DNA from: Acanthopleuribacter pedis
GTDB taxonomy: Bacteria; Acidobacteriota; Holophagae; Acanthopleuribacterales; Acanthopleuribacteraceae
DNA: 64,000 nt
NCBI RefSeq assembly: GCF_017377855.1
Contig: NZ_JAFREP010000031.1
Coordinates: 62,001-126,000, forward strand
Direction: 5' to 3'
The position numbers and the translations under genes are program-made. Below the pieces are notes generated by a model. It searched no databases, was not told where the DNA came from, and saw only the letters and a program-made list of their open reading frames with translations. The first letter of the stretch is position 1; every line of letters begins with the position of its first letter. Of the stretch, positions 1 through 9,408 are shown in pieces.

Positions 1-590
1 CGTCCTGGGCTTTTGCCCCAAATGGTGCTTTTCAATTGCTTTGCCCTTTGTTCCATGTTTGCTCAAAGGTCTCTTAACGGATTCGTTTTCACACGGGTTT
101 TTCGGGCCGACCACTACCCAGCATCGACGTGTTGGGTAACGCGGGGTTCACCTTGCAGAAATCGCCCGAAGACATGGTGTGAAGGTTTTGCCACTGTGCC
201 TGTTTCTCCCCGCACGTTTTGCCGGGTGGTGTTTCTTTGTGTGTCGGTTCCTCTAAAGGCACGAACGGCATCCCTGGATCTGGTAACCGCGCGTTACGTG
301 AAACCGCTGCTGGGCGTTGGTCAAGGTAGAACCCGTTCCCCACGGTCCTTGTGTCGCGAAACGCCGGTGCTGCTCCGGTGCTTGTTCGCGGTGTTTTGTT
401 CACGGTCGTTTTCTCCCCCCGTTGACCGGCCGACTGCTCCTAAGGAGGGGATCCCTGCCCCCGATTCGGTTGTTTTCGCGTTGCTCACCGCGCTCCTCCT
501 ATGGCACCGAATCGCTTCCTTCAAACGAACAGACCCCGCAAGGATTGCTTAACTTTTCATCAATCCAGCTTCAATAAGGTAGGTTGCCCC
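1..590. other. 5' region without a supported gene
   Basis: No reading frame here shows recognisable protein features. The frames that are open on both strands have compositions expected by chance in GC-rich DNA. The stretch ends with the TAAGGTAGG-like sequence just before the regulator gene at 591, so at least its 3' part is the leader of that gene. A small CTCCTAAGGAG palindrome lies at about 437-447 but is not followed by a start codon. I see no tRNA, rRNA or clear terminator. Confidence 0.4.
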
Positions 591-1598
591 ATGAAAATTT
601 ATTCATTCGATACATACCTATTCGAACCCGACTCCGGTAAACTCTCATGGCCGGGTGGGGAAGAATTGCTTCGCCCCAAAACTGCTCGTTCTTTGGAAGT
701 TCTGATTGAAAATCGCGACCGCCCCCTGTCGCGTCAAGAGTTATTGGAAATTGTCTGGAAAGAGACATCCGTAACCCCTAATGTGCTTTACCAAAGTATT
801 AAAGAAATTCGTCATTGCCTCGGTGGTCGTGAACCGTCGCAAGCATACCTGACCAGCTCCCGCAATCGGGGTTACCAGTGGGTGTTTCCCGATACCGAAG
901 CCCACCAGGAACCGCCGCCCCGTTTGACGCCCGCCGTCACGGTCGCGGCGCCCAACCCCACGGTAGAAGCGGCGCCTGTCGCCGTTGCCGAGGAGGCCTC
1001 CGCGGAAACCGTGACCGCCCCATCGACCGAAACGGCCGGTCCCGCGCGCCGGTTCGCGCGCCATTTTAGCTTTGCCCTTGCCATGCTGGTCTCCACCACC
1101 GCCGGCTTTACCTTCCACTCCTTGCTCGGTGATTCGGTTCTGCGTCCTGAAATGCCGCGCCCCGCGGCCATGCGTGCGGTGATCCCCGAACACACGCCGC
1201 GTTTGCCGGGCACCCTGAAAATCGGGGTGGTCCACAAGCAGGTCGAGGCCATGCAGCCGGTTTCCTGTATGGTTCGTCAGCGTTTGGATGCGCGTTTTGA
1301 GTTTGTCTGTATCCCCGAGGTTCAGATCGACCAAGCCCTCAAAGCCGCGGGGAAAACCCTCGACCAGCGGGAACACGTCAACCTTGCCGAGTTGCTTCAC
1401 TGTGATTTGTTGTTGGATCCCACCTGGGATCACGAGCGCAATAAATTGTCTTACGCCCTTGATTATTCCGGCGGGCAAATCGACATGGGCGCCTTGCCCT
1501 TTGAAACGGTCGACGACGCCGTCGCCTTTCTTGTCAGCCAAGTGGGCCATCAGGCGCATTTCGTGAACACCTTCATCTTGGCCGCCAACCAACCCTAA
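591..1598 (+). CDS. membrane-anchored winged-helix (CadC/ToxR-type) transcriptional regulator
   Basis: A 335-residue protein. Residues 1-100 form an OmpR/ToxR-class winged-helix DNA-binding domain, with the usual recognition-helix stretch VTPNVLYQSIKEIR and the closing beta hairpin SSRNRGYQWVF. A Pro/Ala-rich linker follows, then one transmembrane helix at about 158-178 and a periplasmic domain of about 150 residues with no recognised family. This is the layout of one-component regulators such as CadC, in which the outer domain senses and the cytoplasmic domain binds DNA. ATG 591 is preferred over upstream in-frame starts because the conserved domain begins there and TAAGGTAGG precedes it. 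There is no receiver domain. The target is unknown; no obvious partner is adjacent, and the next gene (DUF2804) starts 300 bp downstream. Confidence 0.85.
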   Translation: MKIYSFDTYLFEPDSGKLSWPGGEELLRPKTARSLEVLIENRDRPLSRQELLEIVWKETSVTPNVLYQSIKEIRHCLGGREPSQAYLTSSRNRGYQWVFPDTEAHQEPPPRLTPAVTVAAPNPTVEAAPVAVAEEASAETVTAPSTETAGPARRFARHFSFALAMLVSTTAGFTFHSLLGDSVLRPEMPRPAAMRAVIPEHTPRLPGTLKIGVVHKQVEAMQPVSCMVRQRLDARFEFVCIPEVQIDQALKAAGKTLDQREHVNLAELLHCDLLLDPTWDHERNKLSYALDYSGGQIDMGALPFETVDDAVAFLVSQVGHQAHFVNTFILAANQP

Positions 1599-1690
1599 TT
1601 CGCATTGACCGCCGGCCGCTGCATCGCGTGCCGTTGCTCCTTCGCGCTTACGCCCGGTCGTAAACCTTGTGCTAACAAAGCTTTTTACAC

Positions 1691-1725
1691 GCTCGCGACG
1701 AAGCCTCGTGAGAAATGCGGGCTGA
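1691..1725 (+). repeat. half copy of the dispersed palindromic element
   Basis: The sequence GCGACGAAGCCTCGTGAGAAATGCGGGCT matches the right half of the dispersed element seen complete at 63481-63540 and 58527-58797. The left half is not recognisable, so this looks like a degraded or deleted copy. It lies in the 300-bp gap between the regulator and the DUF2804 gene. Nothing else in 1599-1901 is supported as a gene. Confidence 0.6.
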
Positions 1726-1901
1726 CTTTCCGTCATACTCCTTGCCGCCGCCCACGTCCAACCAACGTGGGCGGTTTTGCCCGTACAGGCGAGAAAAGCG
1801 TGCTTTTTGGTAGAATGGGCCGTTTCTTTTCAAAACGTTGTTTGCCGTGATCGCGAACAACGCGCTTGACGCTACCACCGGTAGCCTTTGGAGGAGGAAA
1901 G

Positions 1902-2918
1902 GTGCCCCAACGTCTCATCGAAGCGGGAAACGCGCGCTTCGGTCTTTTTGACCAACCGGTCGAAACCATTAATGCCGATGATTTTGTGCAGCGTTCCAGC
2001 ATGGATCGATTGGCGCCCACGCTGTTGCGACGTTTCGCCTACAACCAATTTCAGTTTGTCGGGGTGTGTAGCCCCGAGCTGGTTTTGGGTTGTGCCGTGG
2101 TAGACCTCAAATGGGTCGGCTCCTCGTTTTTTTATGTCTATCTACCGCCCAGCGGTGAACTCTTTGAATGGAGCCGTCTCCAACCGCTTGCTCGGCGTAC
2201 CGCGCTGGCACTCACGCCGGACCGGGGCTGTTCCGTTTTTTCCGGGCGTGGCTTAAACGTGACGATTCAGGCCGAAAGCGATCCGCGACAACGCCGGTTA
2301 ACCGCAACCTTCGGCCGCGACGGTCGCCTGGACGCGCGCCTCGTTGAACCCGCCGCCTTCCGGCCGCTGGCGCTTTGCACCCGTGCCGGCTACAACGGCT
2401 GGGTTTACACCCAAAAAGCCGCCGGCTTGCCGGTGACCGGATCCCTCCAGTTCCGCGGACGCGACTTTGATCTCGGTGCCCTTGCAGCCCACGGCAATTA
2501 CGACTGGACCTGTGGTTTCATGCGCCGTCATACCTTTTGGAACTGGGCCTGTTGTACCGGTGTTCTGCCCGACGGGCGGCGTTTCGGTCTCAACCTCGCC
2601 GCCGGTGTCAACGAGACCGGGTTTACCGAAAACGTGTTTTGGCTCGGGGACCGCTTCGTCAAAGTCGATACCGTCCATTTTCAGTTTGACCGCTTGCAGC
2701 CGACCCAACCTTGGACGGTTTCCTCCTACGACGGCCGTGTCGCGCTGCGTTTCGAACCCGAGGGGTTGCGCCGCGAGAAATTGCATGTCGGGTTTCTGGC
2801 GAGCAACTTCAAACAGGTGTTCGGCCGTTTTTACGGGACCGTGCATGACGCGGACGGCCAAGCCGCCCCCATCGATGGCTTGTACGGTTTCTGTGAGGAC
2901 CACTACGCGAAGTGGTGA
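1902..2918 (+). CDS. DUF2804 family protein
   Basis: A 338-residue protein recognised as DUF2804 by its aromatic-rich central block (HGNYDWTCGFMRRHTFWNW), the GVNETGFTENVFW segment and the C-terminal LYGFCEDHYAKW ending. The family is beta-rich, resembles hydroxyneurosporene synthase/lipocalin-like proteins in general fold, and has no established biochemical role. GTG 1902 is chosen over an in-frame ATG at 1866 because GGAGGAGG lies 5-12 bases before it; the ATG has no comparable site. No signal peptide is seen, so it is probably cytoplasmic. Its stop codon directly abuts the stop of the convergent PNPOx gene with no spacer. Confidence 0.8.
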   Translation: MPQRLIEAGNARFGLFDQPVETINADDFVQRSSMDRLAPTLLRRFAYNQFQFVGVCSPELVLGCAVVDLKWVGSSFFYVYLPPSGELFEWSRLQPLARRTALALTPDRGCSVFSGRGLNVTIQAESDPRQRRLTATFGRDGRLDARLVEPAAFRPLALCTRAGYNGWVYTQKAAGLPVTGSLQFRGRDFDLGALAAHGNYDWTCGFMRRHTFWNWACCTGVLPDGRRFGLNLAAGVNETGFTENVFWLGDRFVKVDTVHFQFDRLQPTQPWTVSSYDGRVALRFEPEGLRREKLHVGFLASNFKQVFGRFYGTVHDADGQAAPIDGLYGFCEDHYAKW

Positions 2919-3464
2919 TCAGCGCGGGATATCGGGGTAGGCCTGATGGCCGTCGATGCTGACTTGGTTGCGGTTCTGTTGGTAGGCTTCGATGCCGTCG
3001 CGGCCTTTTTTCTCCGCGTGGTCGATTAATTTGTCCCGCTGTCCGATCAATTGGTAACGGGGGACCGCGAAACCGCAGGATTTTTGCACCGATTCAATGT
3101 GCAGCAGGATGATTTGCCGGTAGCCGGGTAGCAAGTCGAAATGGGGCGCGTGTTCCGCCCAACCCGCGTCGGTCGGGCGAATGACCTCGCCGCGGCCGTA
3201 CAAGCGCAGAATCAGCATGCGCGCGTCGTAGCTGCAAAACATCATGGTTAGGCGGCCGTTTTCGTTGATGTGGGCCGCCGTCTCGTTGCCGGAACCGGTG
3301 AGATCCAAATAAGCCACGCGGCTTTGGTCGAGAATGCGAAAGGTGTCCAAACCCTTGGGGGAGAGGTTGATCCGGCCTTGTCGCGGCGCGGTGCCCGTGA
3401 AAAACATCGCCTGCGCGCGGATGAAATCACACAAATCATCGTCCAAACGTTCCTGAAACGGCAT
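2919..3464 (-). CDS. pyridoxamine 5'-phosphate oxidase-family (FMN-binding split barrel) protein
   Basis: A 181-residue protein with the signature of the large PNPOx-like family that includes F420/FMN-dependent enzymes: an N-terminal FFTGTAP..GRINLSPKG strand pair, a LDLTGSGNETAAHINENGR core that would line the flavin phosphate site, and the FCSYDARMLILRLYGRGE strand. Substrate and cofactor (FMN, F420 or heme) cannot be told from sequence. An upstream in-frame start exists, but ATG 3464 is preceded by AGGAGG at good spacing. The gene converges on the DUF2804 gene. Confidence 0.85.
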   Translation of the reverse strand: MPFQERLDDDLCDFIRAQAMFFTGTAPRQGRINLSPKGLDTFRILDQSRVAYLDLTGSGNETAAHINENGRLTMMFCSYDARMLILRLYGRGEVIRPTDAGWAEHAPHFDLLPGYRQIILLHIESVQKSCGFAVPRYQLIGQRDKLIDHAEKKGRDGIEAYQQNRNQVSIDGHQAYPDIPR

Positions 3465-3667
3465 AAAGCCTCCTGTGTAGGATTGATCGTTGGGTCCGCT
3501 TCTCGGAACCCCGCCTTGTGAGATAAGATAGTTCACGCCATTCAGCCGCGAACCAAACCGTTTAGCCGACCCCTGTCTCATTGGGTACGGTTGCATCTTA
3601 TTCTAAAACGATGCGGCACTGCATGACACGGCCCGAGGGTTCTTTATTTTACTGAGGAGATACCGTT

Positions 3668-4726
3668 ATGGATGAATTGTGGTTATGGCTAGATAAGCCG
3701 TGGGTTGCGAGTGCGTTAACCATGGGCGGCGGCGTTCTGGTCGCCCTGTTGATCCGTGTTCTCTCACAAGGTTCCGTCAAACGTTTGGCCAAACGCACCA
3801 AAACCAGGCTCGACGATCAAATCCTCGAAATTTTCCAAGGACCCTTGACCCTCACCATTGTGGTTGTGGCTTTTATCCAGGCATACAACATCCTCGGCTT
3901 GGCCGGCCACTGGCGAACCTTTGCCTTTGGTGGGGCGGTCACCCTGGCGGTGGTTTCTTGGATGATCGCGGCGCTGCATTTTGCCGGCGCCTTGATCGAT
4001 TGGTTCGGCAGCGGCGACAATCCCCATCGCATTGTCCAGCCCAAAACCAAACCGCTGTTTTTGTTTGTCTACAAAACGCTGGTGGTTGCCTTTGCCGTAT
4101 ACTTTATTATCCTCGCCTGGGGTCAGGATCTTTCCGCCTGGCTGGCCTCGGCCGGTATTGCCGGTATTGCCATCGGTTTGGCGTCCAAGGACACCTTGGC
4201 CAACTTTATTTCCGGTATTTTCATCATCGCCGATTCGCCCTTTAAGATTGGCGACTTCATTGTCCTCGACAATGGCGACCGCGGTCGGGTCACCCACATC
4301 GGCATTCGCTCCACCCGTTTGATGACGCCCGACGATGTCGAGGTCATTATTCCCAACGCCGTCATGGGTAACTCGACCATCATTAATCAGAGTGGCGGTC
4401 CTTACGAAAAGTTTCGTTTGCGCGTGCCGGTTTCGGTGGCCTACGGTTCCGACATTGATCAGGTTCGCGGGATCTTGATGAGCGTTGCCGAAAAGGGGGA
4501 GCTGGTTGAGCAGATTCCCAAACCACGGGTTCGCTTTAGGGAACTGGGCGATTCCGGCCTGCTGTTCGAAATTTGGGTTTGGGTCAGGGAACCCGTTTTT
4601 CAGGAGGACGTTCGCGACCAGATGCTTACCGAGAGCTATAAAGCCCTGAATCAAGCTAAGATCACCATCCCGTTCCCACAGATGGATGTTCACATCAAAG
4701 AAGTGCCCCGCGCCGCCGACGCCTAA
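3668..4726 (+). CDS. small-conductance mechanosensitive channel (MscS family)
   Basis: A 352-residue inner-membrane channel that would open under membrane tension to release solutes during hypo-osmotic shock. It has about four hydrophobic segments in residues 15-150. The pore-lining helix is rich in Gly and Ala (LASAGIAGIAIGLASKDTLANF), as in MscS TM3. It is followed by the beta domain with GDFIVLDNGDRGRVTHIGIRSTR and the IPNAVM stretch, and then the alpha/beta C-terminal domain. Length and order fit the family. GAGGAGAT precedes ATG 3668. It appears monocistronic with a hairpin just downstream. Confidence 0.93.
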   Translation: MDELWLWLDKPWVASALTMGGGVLVALLIRVLSQGSVKRLAKRTKTRLDDQILEIFQGPLTLTIVVVAFIQAYNILGLAGHWRTFAFGGAVTLAVVSWMIAALHFAGALIDWFGSGDNPHRIVQPKTKPLFLFVYKTLVVAFAVYFIILAWGQDLSAWLASAGIAGIAIGLASKDTLANFISGIFIIADSPFKIGDFIVLDNGDRGRVTHIGIRSTRLMTPDDVEVIIPNAVMGNSTIINQSGGPYEKFRLRVPVSVAYGSDIDQVRGILMSVAEKGELVEQIPKPRVRFRELGDSGLLFEIWVWVREPVFQEDVRDQMLTESYKALNQAKITIPFPQMDVHIKEVPRAADA

Positions 4727-4743
4727 ATCCCGGCGGCAGGCAG

Positions 4744-4770
4744 GGGGCACGCGCGTTTTCGGCGTGCCCC
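4744..4770 (+). terminator. probable rho-independent terminator of the MscS gene
   Basis: A 9-bp GC-rich stem (GGGGCACGC/GCGTGCCCC) lies 18 bases after the channel's stop codon. The T run is displaced by about 13 bases (TTTTTT at about 4784), so the fit is only moderate. Confidence 0.5.
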
Positions 4771-4934
4771 GGGTAAATTAAACTTTTTTCTTACTGCATG
4801 CGATAAGATGGGTACATTTTCTCGGGCATGAAAAACCAGGCTTTGTATTGAGGCTCTTAAATTCAAGCGGCGCCGTTGACGATATTTTTTTGTTGGCGAA
4901 GTTTGCCGGCTTTCGTTGACTTGGAGGAACCAGG

Positions 4935-6611
4935 GTGGACACCAATAAAGGTTCTTTGTTTATCTACATTTTCGGACCGATTTTGCTGATGGTGGTGTGT
5001 TTCGGTGTGGTCGCCTTCACCGCGGTTGATGTTCTGGATCGGCAGAATAGCGACGGCTTGGTAATCAACCTTGCCGGTCGCCAGCGCATGTTGTCCCAAA
5101 AGTTCACCAAGGAAGTCTTCATCGAAATGAAGAACCCCGGTATGGCGACTTCGAGCGAGTTGCCAAGACCCCAGCAACTCCATGTAACCCGCCAACTGTT
5201 TGAAGCGACCTTGAAGGCGCTGGATCAGGGCGGCACGACCTACAGTGATTTGGGGGCGACCAAGGAAGTTTCCACGCCGCCGACCCGAGACAACGAGGTG
5301 AAAACGCTGCTGAAAGAGGTTGATGCCAAGTGGAGCACCTTGACCAGTCACAGCGAGTTGCTGATCGGCATGGCGAACCGCGGTGAAACCGTGCCCCCTA
5401 AGGAAATCGATTCGCTGAAAACCCAGAGTTTGGCGGTTTTGGGCACCATGAACAAAGCGGTGGGTTCCTACCAAAAGTTGTCCGAGGCGCGTGTTAGCAA
5501 ACTGCGCACCATCCTTTTCGGCGGTTTGGTTCTGATGGTGCTGTGTGCCGGCGCCGCCTTCCTGGTGGTGCGCAACCGTGTGCTCAGGCCTTTGAAAGAG
5601 GCCTTGGATTTGGCCGAGGCCGTGTCCGCCGGAGACCTGCGCCGACGGGTCAACCACACCCGCAACGATGAGGCCGGCCGTTTGTGTCAGGCGCTGAACC
5701 AGATGTGCGACAACCTTTCTCAAATGGTGACCAGCATTAAGGACCATTCACAAGATTTGTCCGACAACGCCACCGGATTGTCGAGCTTTTCCGACCAATT
5801 AAACAGCGAGGCCCAGGGCTTGATTCGCAAGGCGGAAACCCTGGGTGGGTTCTCCCGCGACATTACCCAAACCACCGAGCGGGTGCAGGCCAATTTCTCC
5901 GAATCGACCCATAACATTTCCACCGTGGCCGCCAGTACCGAGGAAATGTCGGTGACCGCCGGGACCATCGCCGAAAATTCGCGCATGGTGCAAAACGCCA
6001 GTGAGGGCGCGGTGAGTTCGGTGAAAAATGCCGTGGACCGGGTCGACCAACTGCGTGATTCGGCGCGGCAGGTTGATCGGGTCGTGGAAGTGATTGTCGA
6101 CATTTCGGAACAGACCAAGTTGTTGGCGCTGAACGCCACCATTGAGGCCGCGCGGGCGGGAACCTACGGCAAGGGTTTCGCCGTGGTTGCCGAGGAAGTG
6201 AAGTTGCTGGCGCAACAAACCAACGAGGCGATTAACGAGATCCGCGGCAAAATCGAAGGGATCAAAGGGGCCACCGAACACACCGTCACGGAAATCAACA
6301 GCATTGCCGGCGTGATTAACGAGGTGAACGTCCTGATCGGGAACATTGTCAACTCGGTCCAGGAGCAAAAAATTGCGACCCAGGGCATCAGCCAGACCAT
6401 TGCCGGCGTGTCCGACGGGTTCCGCGATGTGAATGCCTCGGTTGAGTCCTTGGCCGACGGCCAAAGCCGGTTGAACAACGATGTCCACGGGGTCAACAAC
6501 TCCGGCCAGGAGTTGGCCGGTGCCGTTGGCCAGGTGCGCGAACGTTCGGTTCGCTTGGTGAACCTGAGCGATGAGCTCAACGGGATCGTAAAACACTTCG
6601 AACTCGCGTGA
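4935..6611 (+). CDS. methyl-accepting chemotaxis protein with PilJ-type sensor domain
   Basis: A 558-residue transmembrane chemoreceptor. TM1 is at about 7-30. The periplasmic part carries the NLAGRQRMLSQK motif of the type IV pilus methyl-accepting (PilJ/NarX-like) N-terminal domain. TM2 is at about 192-214, followed by a HAMP linker (RPLKEALDLAEAVSAGDL) and a long coiled coil. The hairpin tip EQTKLLALNATIEAARAG marks the CheA/CheW-binding MCP signalling domain. The start is GTG 4935 with GGAGG eight bases before it. No che or pil genes are adjacent, so it is an orphan receptor. The PilJ-like domain hints at twitching or gliding control, which is inference. Confidence 0.92.
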   Translation: MDTNKGSLFIYIFGPILLMVVCFGVVAFTAVDVLDRQNSDGLVINLAGRQRMLSQKFTKEVFIEMKNPGMATSSELPRPQQLHVTRQLFEATLKALDQGGTTYSDLGATKEVSTPPTRDNEVKTLLKEVDAKWSTLTSHSELLIGMANRGETVPPKEIDSLKTQSLAVLGTMNKAVGSYQKLSEARVSKLRTILFGGLVLMVLCAGAAFLVVRNRVLRPLKEALDLAEAVSAGDLRRRVNHTRNDEAGRLCQALNQMCDNLSQMVTSIKDHSQDLSDNATGLSSFSDQLNSEAQGLIRKAETLGGFSRDITQTTERVQANFSESTHNISTVAASTEEMSVTAGTIAENSRMVQNASEGAVSSVKNAVDRVDQLRDSARQVDRVVEVIVDISEQTKLLALNATIEAARAGTYGKGFAVVAEEVKLLAQQTNEAINEIRGKIEGIKGATEHTVTEINSIAGVINEVNVLIGNIVNSVQEQKIATQGISQTIAGVSDGFRDVNASVESLADGQSRLNNDVHGVNNSGQELAGAVGQVRERSVRLVNLSDELNGIVKHFELA

Positions 6612-6859
6612 GGGCAGGCGTGCCTTGACGCGGTGCCGTCGGGCGCCATGAAGCCCTCCTCATCGGGTTTTGGCGCGGTGCCTTCGGAAATGAACCGAAC
6701 CCAATCCCATCGGGTGTTGCCGGGGCGTGGTGCGGGGTGATCCTCACGCAATCCTCCATTTCAGCCAAAGCCCCCCGCTTTCTCCTGGCACCCGCATCGG
6801 TTCTAATGTATGATTCCCGACGTTGTTGGGCTCGAACACGCACTTTTGGTTGACATCTT

Positions 6860-7903
6860 ATGGCATTTAATTTCACTCGCATTTTTTCCGCGTTTAATCG
6901 CGATCTCGCAATCGATTTAGGGACCGCGAACTCTTTGGTTTACGCGAAGGGGTTGGGCATCGTTGTCCGTGAACCCTCCATCGTTGCCATCAATAAAGAC
7001 GAAAGCCGCGTTGAAGCGGTGGGCAACGAAGCAAAAGAAATGCTCGGTCGTACACCGAGCAACATCGTGGCGATCCGTCCCATGCGCGACGGGGTGATCG
7101 CCGATTTTGAAGTCGCCGAGCAAATGCTCAGCTACTTCATCCGCAAGGCGCAGCGGCAATCCTCGCCGTTTAACCTGTTTCAGGTGGACGTCGTTATTGG
7201 GGTTCCGGCCGAAATTACCCAGGTCGAACGCCGCGCCGTGCGTGACAGCGCCAAAAAAGCCGGCGCCTCAAACGTCTACCTCGTTGAAGAAGCCATGGCC
7301 GCCGCCATCGGCGCCGGCCTGCCCGTTACCGAACCGACCGGTAACATGATCGTCGACATCGGCGGGGGTTCCACCGACGTCGCCGTGATCTCCTTGTCCG
7401 GGATTGTGTATTCCAAAACCCTCAAGGTTGCCGGTAACGCCATGGACGAAAACATTGTCCAGTACATCAAGCGCAAGTACCGCTTGTTGATTGGTGAGCG
7501 CACCGCCGAGAACATCAAAACCCAAATCGGTAGCGCCTACCGCCTTGACGAACCCATGGAAATGGAAATCAAGGGCCGTTCCCTTGAAAGCGGGATTCCC
7601 AAAACCTTGGTGATCAACGATACCGAGATCCGCGAGGCACTCGCCGATACCGTTGACGCCATCGTGGAAACCATTAAAATCGCCTTGGAACGGACCCCGC
7701 CCGAATTGTCCGCCGACTTGGTCGACAAAGGCATCATCCTGACCGGCGGCGGCAGCCTCCTGAAAAACCTCGACATCCGCCTGCGGGAAGAAACGAACCT
7801 GCCGGTGAGCATCGCCGAAGAACCCCTGCTTAGCGTGGTCATGGGGGTTGGTAAAATGTTATCCGACCCAAAACTGCTCAAACGCGTCTGCCGCAAAAGC
7901 TAA
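6860..7903 (+). CDS. mreB: rod shape-determining protein MreB
   Basis: A 347-residue bacterial actin homologue. The phosphate-1 motif DLGTANSLVY lies near residue 18, the VGVPAEITQVERRAV segment follows, and the phosphate-2 motif VDIGGGSTDVAVISL and the adenosine motif ILTGGGSLLKNLD are all intact. MreB forms membrane-associated filaments that position the elongation-specific peptidoglycan synthesis complex. It is the first gene of the block mreB-mreC-mreD-mrdA-rodA. The 123-bp gap to mreC leaves room for a separate control point, whereas the later genes overlap. Length and motifs are normal. Confidence 0.97.
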   Translation: MAFNFTRIFSAFNRDLAIDLGTANSLVYAKGLGIVVREPSIVAINKDESRVEAVGNEAKEMLGRTPSNIVAIRPMRDGVIADFEVAEQMLSYFIRKAQRQSSPFNLFQVDVVIGVPAEITQVERRAVRDSAKKAGASNVYLVEEAMAAAIGAGLPVTEPTGNMIVDIGGGSTDVAVISLSGIVYSKTLKVAGNAMDENIVQYIKRKYRLLIGERTAENIKTQIGSAYRLDEPMEMEIKGRSLESGIPKTLVINDTEIREALADTVDAIVETIKIALERTPPELSADLVDKGIILTGGGSLLKNLDIRLREETNLPVSIAEEPLLSVVMGVGKMLSDPKLLKRVCRKS

Positions 7904-8026
7904 GTCCCGATCCGCCGCTTAACGGAGATTCGCCCCATTGGGAATGCGCCGCGACCCGGCGCTGTTCCACGCCCAGAACCCCCGCACCGCCCCGCGGCGG
8001 TTGCGTGAAAACGAGAGGGAGGGAAG

Positions 8027-8929
8027 TTGGCAGCCTTCGGCCTTGTCAAACGCTACCCCGAGTTAAGCCTCTTACTTGTCCTTGAACTGGTGGCCTTCCT
8101 CATTGTGAGTTACCAGATTCAGGTGGGCGAGCGCTTAACCCTGCTTGAACGGCTGAGCCTGATGGTGGTCGGTCCCGTCCAAAACCTCAGTGACGGCGCC
8201 GTCGGCTCAGTCACGCGCCTGGTTGAAGACCGCGAAACCATGACCCAGCTCAAGCAGGAAAACGAGCGGCTCCAGAAAAACGTCGAAGAACTTTTTCGCG
8301 TGCGTACCCGACTGATTGAAGCAGAGAAGCAGAACCAACGCCTGCGCGACCTGTTGGCCTTGCCCAAACCCGAATCCTGGAAGTATGTCTACGCCGAGGT
8401 CATCGGGCGCACCAGTCGCCGCGAGGACACCATGATCCTGATCAACAAAGGTTCCAACGACGGCCTGCTGCCGGACCACGGCGTTTCCAGCCCGAGCGGT
8501 GTTGTGGGCGTGGTGTGGGAGGTGTCGGGCGCCTACGCCAAGGTCATGCCGCTCAACAATCCCCATTCTTCCGTGGCCGCCCTGGTCCAAGAATCGCGGT
8601 TCTCCGAAAGTTTTGTTTCGGGGATGGGCGGCTCCGTCGGTCGTCTCCAGAACTTTCCCAATTTTGAAACCATCCAGGTCGGCGACCTGATCACCACTTC
8701 CGGCCTCGATCGCATCTTCCCCAAAAATTTGCACATCGGTAGGGTTACCTCCGTGTTGCCTTCGTCCGATATGTTCCAAGAGGTACGCATCAACCTCGCC
8801 ACCGATTTCTCTCGCTTGGAAGAAGTCGTGGTGCTCATTCAGATCGAAGACGACGCCGGCCAAACCATCGTGCTCGACGCCGAGGCAGGCCAAACCCCGC
8901 AAGAAACGCCGAGGGAGGACCGTCCATGA
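8027..8929 (+). CDS. mreC: rod shape-determining protein MreC
   Basis: A 300-residue bitopic protein with a single TM helix at about 12-32. A periplasmic coiled coil (about 65-105, QLKQENERLQKNVEELF) is followed by the two-barrel MreC domain with the characteristic ARVIGR-like, INKGSNDGL and GVSSPSGVVGVV segments. It scaffolds PBP2/RodA outside the membrane and links to MreB through MreD. The start is TTG 8027, preceded by GAGGGAGGGAAG; no ATG fits. The last ATGA is shared with mreD, so translation of the pair is probably coupled. Confidence 0.93.
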   Translation: MAAFGLVKRYPELSLLLVLELVAFLIVSYQIQVGERLTLLERLSLMVVGPVQNLSDGAVGSVTRLVEDRETMTQLKQENERLQKNVEELFRVRTRLIEAEKQNQRLRDLLALPKPESWKYVYAEVIGRTSRREDTMILINKGSNDGLLPDHGVSSPSGVVGVVWEVSGAYAKVMPLNNPHSSVAALVQESRFSESFVSGMGGSVGRLQNFPNFETIQVGDLITTSGLDRIFPKNLHIGRVTSVLPSSDMFQEVRINLATDFSRLEEVVVLIQIEDDAGQTIVLDAEAGQTPQETPREDRP

Positions 8930-9408
8930 AGTGGTCGCACTTTTGGAGCGGGTTCCTGTTGGTGGTGCTGCTGACCTTCGCCAAATCCCAAATCACCCAC
9001 TTTAACGTCCCGCTCGAGTTCTCCTACTTCTTGGTTTTTTTTATTATCCGTTCGTCGGACACCGTCCGCGCCTTGTTGATGACCTTTACGCTTTCGCTCG
9101 GCCTCGACTTTATCGTGCAGGTCGGCCAGGTGAAAGGGCTGGCTTGTATGAGTCAGCTTCTGTTGGTTTACATCGTGATGTTGCTTAAAAAACACGTGAT
9201 CCCCAATTTTGAAGACCTGTTCCTGCTGGGTTTGTTTGCCTTGTTTTACCTGGCCGACTTTTACCTGCGCCTGCTCATCGGTGTGGCGCTCAACAGTCCT
9301 GTTCCCGGCGTGAGTCCGACCGTGCTGGTGTTCCACGCTTTGGTGCATACCGCCCTGTTCGGTGCCATGCAGGTGCTTTACCTGCGCTTTTTCCCGGAGG
9401 AAAAATGA
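8926..9408 (+). CDS. mreD: rod shape-determining protein MreD
   Basis: A 160-residue integral membrane protein with about five hydrophobic helices. Sequence conservation in MreD is weak, so the call rests on size, membrane topology and its place between mreC and mrdA. It overlaps mreC by 4 bp and mrdA by 4 bp (ATGA junctions). Its role is to bridge MreC and cytoplasmic MreB and to help activate PBP2. Confidence 0.88.
   Translation: MKWSHFWSGFLLVVLLTFAKSQITHFNVPLEFSYFLVFFIIRSSDTVRALLMTFTLSLGLDFIVQVGQVKGLACMSQLLLVYIVMLLKKHVIPNFEDLFLLGLFALFYLADFYLRLLIGVALNSPVPGVSPTVLVFHALVHTALFGAMQVLYLRFFPEEK

Noticed and set aside
13..552. 179-codon plus-strand frame at the window start
   Set aside because: Its Cys/Arg/Phe-rich composition is unlike neighbouring genes, it lacks a ribosome site and matches no family.
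741..1736. 331-codon minus-strand frame opposite the winged-helix regulator
   Set aside because: It is Arg/Gly-rich antisense translation; the plus-strand gene has a recognisable domain and start.
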